DNA of 64,000 bases, taken from assembly GCF_013409255.1 (NCBI RefSeq), contig NZ_JACCAS010000002.1:682001-746000 (forward strand), read 5' to 3'. The position numbers and the translations under genes were made by a program. The notes beneath the pieces are model-generated. The model saw only the letters and a list, made by a program, of their open reading frames with translations. It searched no databases and was not told the DNA's origin. The DNA comes from Paraburkholderia bryophila. GTDB lineage: Bacteria; Pseudomonadota; Gammaproteobacteria; Burkholderiales; Burkholderiaceae. The number at the start of each line of letters is the position of its first letter. Within the stretch, counting starts at the first letter, position 1. This document shows, one piece after another, positions 61,753 to 64,000 of the stretch.

Positions 61753-61857
61753 CGCCGCGGGAGACGCCGCCTATGCCACCCATGCTGCTCAGGCCGACGC
61801 ATCGGCGACCTGAGCAGCGCCGAACCTGAGTACTCTCAACCGAACCACGGAGACGAT

Positions 61858-62349
61858 TTGCCCATGCCGCAACCCGCTTCCCTGCCCTGCTATCGCGATT
61901 CGGTGCGCGCGGAATGGGTCGACTACAACGGCCACTTGCGCGACGCGTTCTACATGCTGATCTTCAGCTTCGCGACGGATGCGTTGATCGACCTGATCGG
62001 TTTACCCGATGCGGTACGCAGGGCGCGCGGCCGCTCGATCTACACGCTCGAAGCGCACATCAACTATCTGCACGAGATCAAGGAAGGTACGCCGGTTCGC
62101 GTCGACATGCGGATACTCGGGCATGACGCGAAGCGGCTGCATCTGTATCTGGAGATGTTCGCAAGCGACGGCGCTGACCCGGTCGCCGCCGGCGAACAGA
62201 TGCTGCTGCATGTCGACACCAGCGGCCCGCGCGCCGTCGCGTTCGACCCCGACATCGCAGCCTACGTGCGATCATTGGCCGATACGCATGCCGAACGGCC
62301 CGCGGCAAAATACGCGGGGCGCGTTATCGGCCTGCCGGTGAAGACCTAG
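61858..62349 (+). CDS. cdhB: Hotdog-fold thioesterase (CdhB/betainyl-CoA thioesterase-like)
   Basis: A 163-residue single hotdog domain. It has the 4-HBT-type start VRAEWVDYNGHLRDAFYMLIFSFATD with the catalytic-site region Asp-Tyr-Asn-Gly-His, and GRSIYTLEAHINYLHEI. It should hydrolyse betainyl-CoA from CdhC to glycine betaine. The start is TTG 61858 (GGAG five bases before) or ATG 61864. The gene is 105 bp after cdhA and 14 bp before the hydrolase. Confidence 0.85.
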   Translation: MPMPQPASLPCYRDSVRAEWVDYNGHLRDAFYMLIFSFATDALIDLIGLPDAVRRARGRSIYTLEAHINYLHEIKEGTPVRVDMRILGHDAKRLHLYLEMFASDGADPVAAGEQMLLHVDTSGPRAVAFDPDIAAYVRSLADTHAERPAAKYAGRVIGLPVKT

Positions 62350-62363
62350 ACCAGTGAGTCAAC

Positions 62364-63344
62364 ATGCTCGAACCGCAAATTGCCGCATTCATCGAACGGG
62401 CCGTGGCGATTTATCCCGCGCACACTACGTCGCTATCGCCGCGTGAGCAGCGCGAGCTTTATGACCGCTACGCGGCCACGCTGACCCCCGCGTTGCCGGA
62501 CGAATTGAGCGTCAGGGACGCCGAGTTCCAAACCCGCGCCGGCCATGCGCTCAAGCTGCGGCTCTACCGCCATCGCGCGCGCGGCGAGCAGGCGGCTCAC
62601 GGCGCCGTGTTGTACTTTCACGGCGGCGGCTTCGTGCTCGGCTCGCTGGACAGTCATCAGCTCGTCACGGCGCGCATTGCCGCCGACACCGGGCTCGATG
62701 TCATCGCGGTCGATTACCGGCTGGCTCCGGAACACCGCGCGCCGGCCGCGCATGACGATTGTCTCGAAGTCACGCTCGCCGCACTGGAACGACGGCTACC
62801 GTTCAATCTGAACAGCGGCACGACATTGCAACTCGCCGGCGACAGCGCCGGCGCCACGCTTGCAGCCAGCGTGGCGATGCGCCTGCGCGACGACGGCGTT
62901 GGCGGCGTGCAAGGGCTCGCGCTGGTCTATCCGATGCTCGGCACCGATCCCCAACCGCCCGCGCGCGACACCGAAGCGCAAGCGCCCATGCTCAAGCTGA
63001 GCGACGTCCATTCGTTTCGCGATCTGTATTGGGGAGAGCAGCCGCCCTACCCGGCATGGACGATTCCGCTCGAGGCCACGCGCTTCGACGGCCTGCCGCC
63101 GACGCTCGCGATCGGGGTCGAACATGATCCGCTAAGGGATGACGCGCGCGTATTCGTGGAACGCATCGAGGCGGCAGGTGGCGACGCGCGTCTCTGGATC
63201 GGCGCCGGGCTCGTGCATGGATGTTGGCGGGCGCTCGAATCGAGCCCGGGTGTGCGGATGCTGCATCGCGAGGTGTGCGATTTTCTGTCCGCACACGCGG
63301 CGCCGGTGTTCGACGCGCATGCTTCCAGCGTTCACGGCCGTTAG
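62364..63344 (+). CDS. HSL-family alpha/beta hydrolase, possible acylcarnitine esterase
   Basis: A 326-residue hydrolase with the oxyanion motif HGGGF, nucleophile elbow GDSAGA, acid in EHDPLRDDA and His in LVHGCWR. All catalytic residues are present, unlike the related protein at 29775. It is the last gene of the carnitine operon, 14 bp after the thioesterase. An ester hydrolase here might release carnitine from short acylcarnitines, the role of HocS in Pseudomonas. The role is inferred from position. Confidence 0.82.
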   Translation: MLEPQIAAFIERAVAIYPAHTTSLSPREQRELYDRYAATLTPALPDELSVRDAEFQTRAGHALKLRLYRHRARGEQAAHGAVLYFHGGGFVLGSLDSHQLVTARIAADTGLDVIAVDYRLAPEHRAPAAHDDCLEVTLAALERRLPFNLNSGTTLQLAGDSAGATLAASVAMRLRDDGVGGVQGLALVYPMLGTDPQPPARDTEAQAPMLKLSDVHSFRDLYWGEQPPYPAWTIPLEATRFDGLPPTLAIGVEHDPLRDDARVFVERIEAAGGDARLWIGAGLVHGCWRALESSPGVRMLHREVCDFLSAHAAPVFDAHASSVHGR

Positions 63345-63373
63345 CCGCAACTCGACCGCCGCTCAAGCGCAAA

Positions 63374-64000
63374 TCAGTGGGCGCTCTCCTTGCGCCACTG
63401 CGAATACGTAACGATGTCCATGCCGACTTCCGCCGCTTCGATCCGGGTCCAGCAGTAGAACGCGTCTTCCCAGCCGGGAATCTTCTGCGGCGTGAGCGAG
63501 CGGAAATTCAGTCCCACGCGATAGGCCAGGTGCGGCCAGAATAACGGCATCGCCTCGCGCACCGCCATTTGCCGCAACAGCTCGACTGGACCGCTTTCGT
63601 CCGCGACGATCTCGCCCTGCGAGATCCAGTCGTTCTCCGCCCACGCGACGAATACACTCGGATTGCCGGCACGGTCGAACATCAGAATCGCGTTCTGCTC
63701 GGGACGCCAGTAGTACTCCACGATGCCGTGCGCGGCCACCACCTCGCCGATCACTTTTTTCGTGCGCGGGTCGCAGTACGTCAACCCGTTCTCGCCCAAC
63801 GCCAGCCAACCGCCTTCCAAACAGTGCCGGTTCTTCGCGTCGTTCAGAAAATGGACCAGCCGGTTGGCCGAATCGGTATCGGTCTTGCGCAGATACAGAT
63901 CCACGATGCCGGCATTGAAGGCCTTCACCGCGACGGTTTCATCCGCGACGCCGGTCAGCAGCACTTTCGCGCAGCGCAAATGAGCGATGGACGCGAGGAA
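63374..64000 (-). CDS. Response-regulator-like protein (5' end outside window)
   Basis: At least 209 residues are visible, running off the right edge. The first 35 visible residues look like the last part of a receiver domain (AKVLLTGVADETVAVKAFNAGIVDLYLRK), so the phospho-acceptor lies outside. The remainder (about 170 residues) has an alpha-beta pattern with GWLALGENGLTYCDPRTKKVIGEVVAAHGIVEYYW, not a DNA-binding or enzyme domain I know. It may be a signalling protein with a novel output domain. The visible ORF is open to 64000. Confidence 0.7.
   Translation of the reverse strand, partial: FLASIAHLRCAKVLLTGVADETVAVKAFNAGIVDLYLRKTDTDSANRLVHFLNDAKNRHCLEGGWLALGENGLTYCDPRTKKVIGEVVAAHGIVEYYWRPEQNAILMFDRAGNPSVFVAWAENDWISQGEIVADESGPVELLRQMAVREAMPLFWPHLAYRVGLNFRSLTPQKIPGWEDAFYCWTRIEAAEVGMDIVTYSQWRKESAH

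Overview
The window looks like chromosomal DNA of a beta-proteobacterium of the family Burkholderiaceae, most likely Paraburkholderia. The reasons are high GC, dense coding, two DUF4148 proteins, flhDC as motility master genes, a CeoAB-OpcM/BpeEF-OprC-type efflux locus complete with its lipase-like gene and LysR regulator, a 180-kDa-class NAD-glutamate dehydrogenase and many LysR/MFS/ABC catabolic modules. This is inference from gene content; no 16S rRNA, tRNA, CRISPR array or transposase was seen.

Layout. 1-3.5 kb: trans-4-hydroxy-L-proline catabolism (2Fe-2S subunit cut by the left edge, FAD dehydrogenase, 4-hydroxyproline epimerase, and divergently the pyrroline-hydroxycarboxylate deaminase). 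3.6-7.7 kb: an OmpR-type response regulator and two MFS transporters. 7.8-13.3 kb: small metabolic genes (DoxX, VOC, FucU-type mutarotase, NTF2-like), a HigBA-like toxin-antitoxin pair, an XRE/MmyB-type regulator preceded by a perfect palindrome, and a GNAT enzyme. 13.3-16.6 kb: a long AT-richer leader, flhDC with no other motility gene next to it, and an NRAMP (MntH) transporter. 16.7-22.1 kb: a sulfur-scavenging operon (MetQ/MetN/MetI-like transporter, DszA/NtaA-type and SfnB-type flavin monooxygenases). 22.4-23.5 kb: a PIN toxin with an HTH antitoxin. 23.6-31.8 kb: multidrug RND efflux operon (llpE-like, MFP, RND pump, outer-membrane factor) with a divergent LysR gene. 32-38.4 kb: DUF4148, a 24-codon small ORF, NUP-family protein, aldo/keto reductase, CDF transporter, and an operon of Tat-exported superoxide dismutase, ECF sigma and anti-sigma. 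38.6-45.4 kb: NAD-GDH, an alpha/beta hydrolase and an M14 peptidase.

45.4-50.3 kb is the most interesting region. A compact, visibly lower-GC cassette of PAAR protein, Tae4-type amidase effector and a small membrane protein (candidate immunity protein) lies just upstream of phnCDE. It is flanked by imperfect direct repeats of about 55 bp (45510-45565 and 47312-47365), each containing a PHO-box-like array of 7-bp direct repeats at 11-bp spacing. This suggests that a type VI secretion toxin cassette entered, or duplicated, a phosphate-controlled promoter.

50.3-56.7 kb: a lipoprotein, a GcvA-type LysR regulator, and a MocR/GabR regulator divergent from gabTD (GABA to succinate), with a dyad operator between them. 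56.8-63.3 kb: a second DUF4148 gene, then a carnitine catabolism locus (CdhR-type regulator, CaiX-type binding protein, dehydrocarnitine cleavage enzyme, carnitine dehydrogenase, thioesterase and an esterase that may release carnitine from acylcarnitines). The right edge cuts a response-regulator-like gene.
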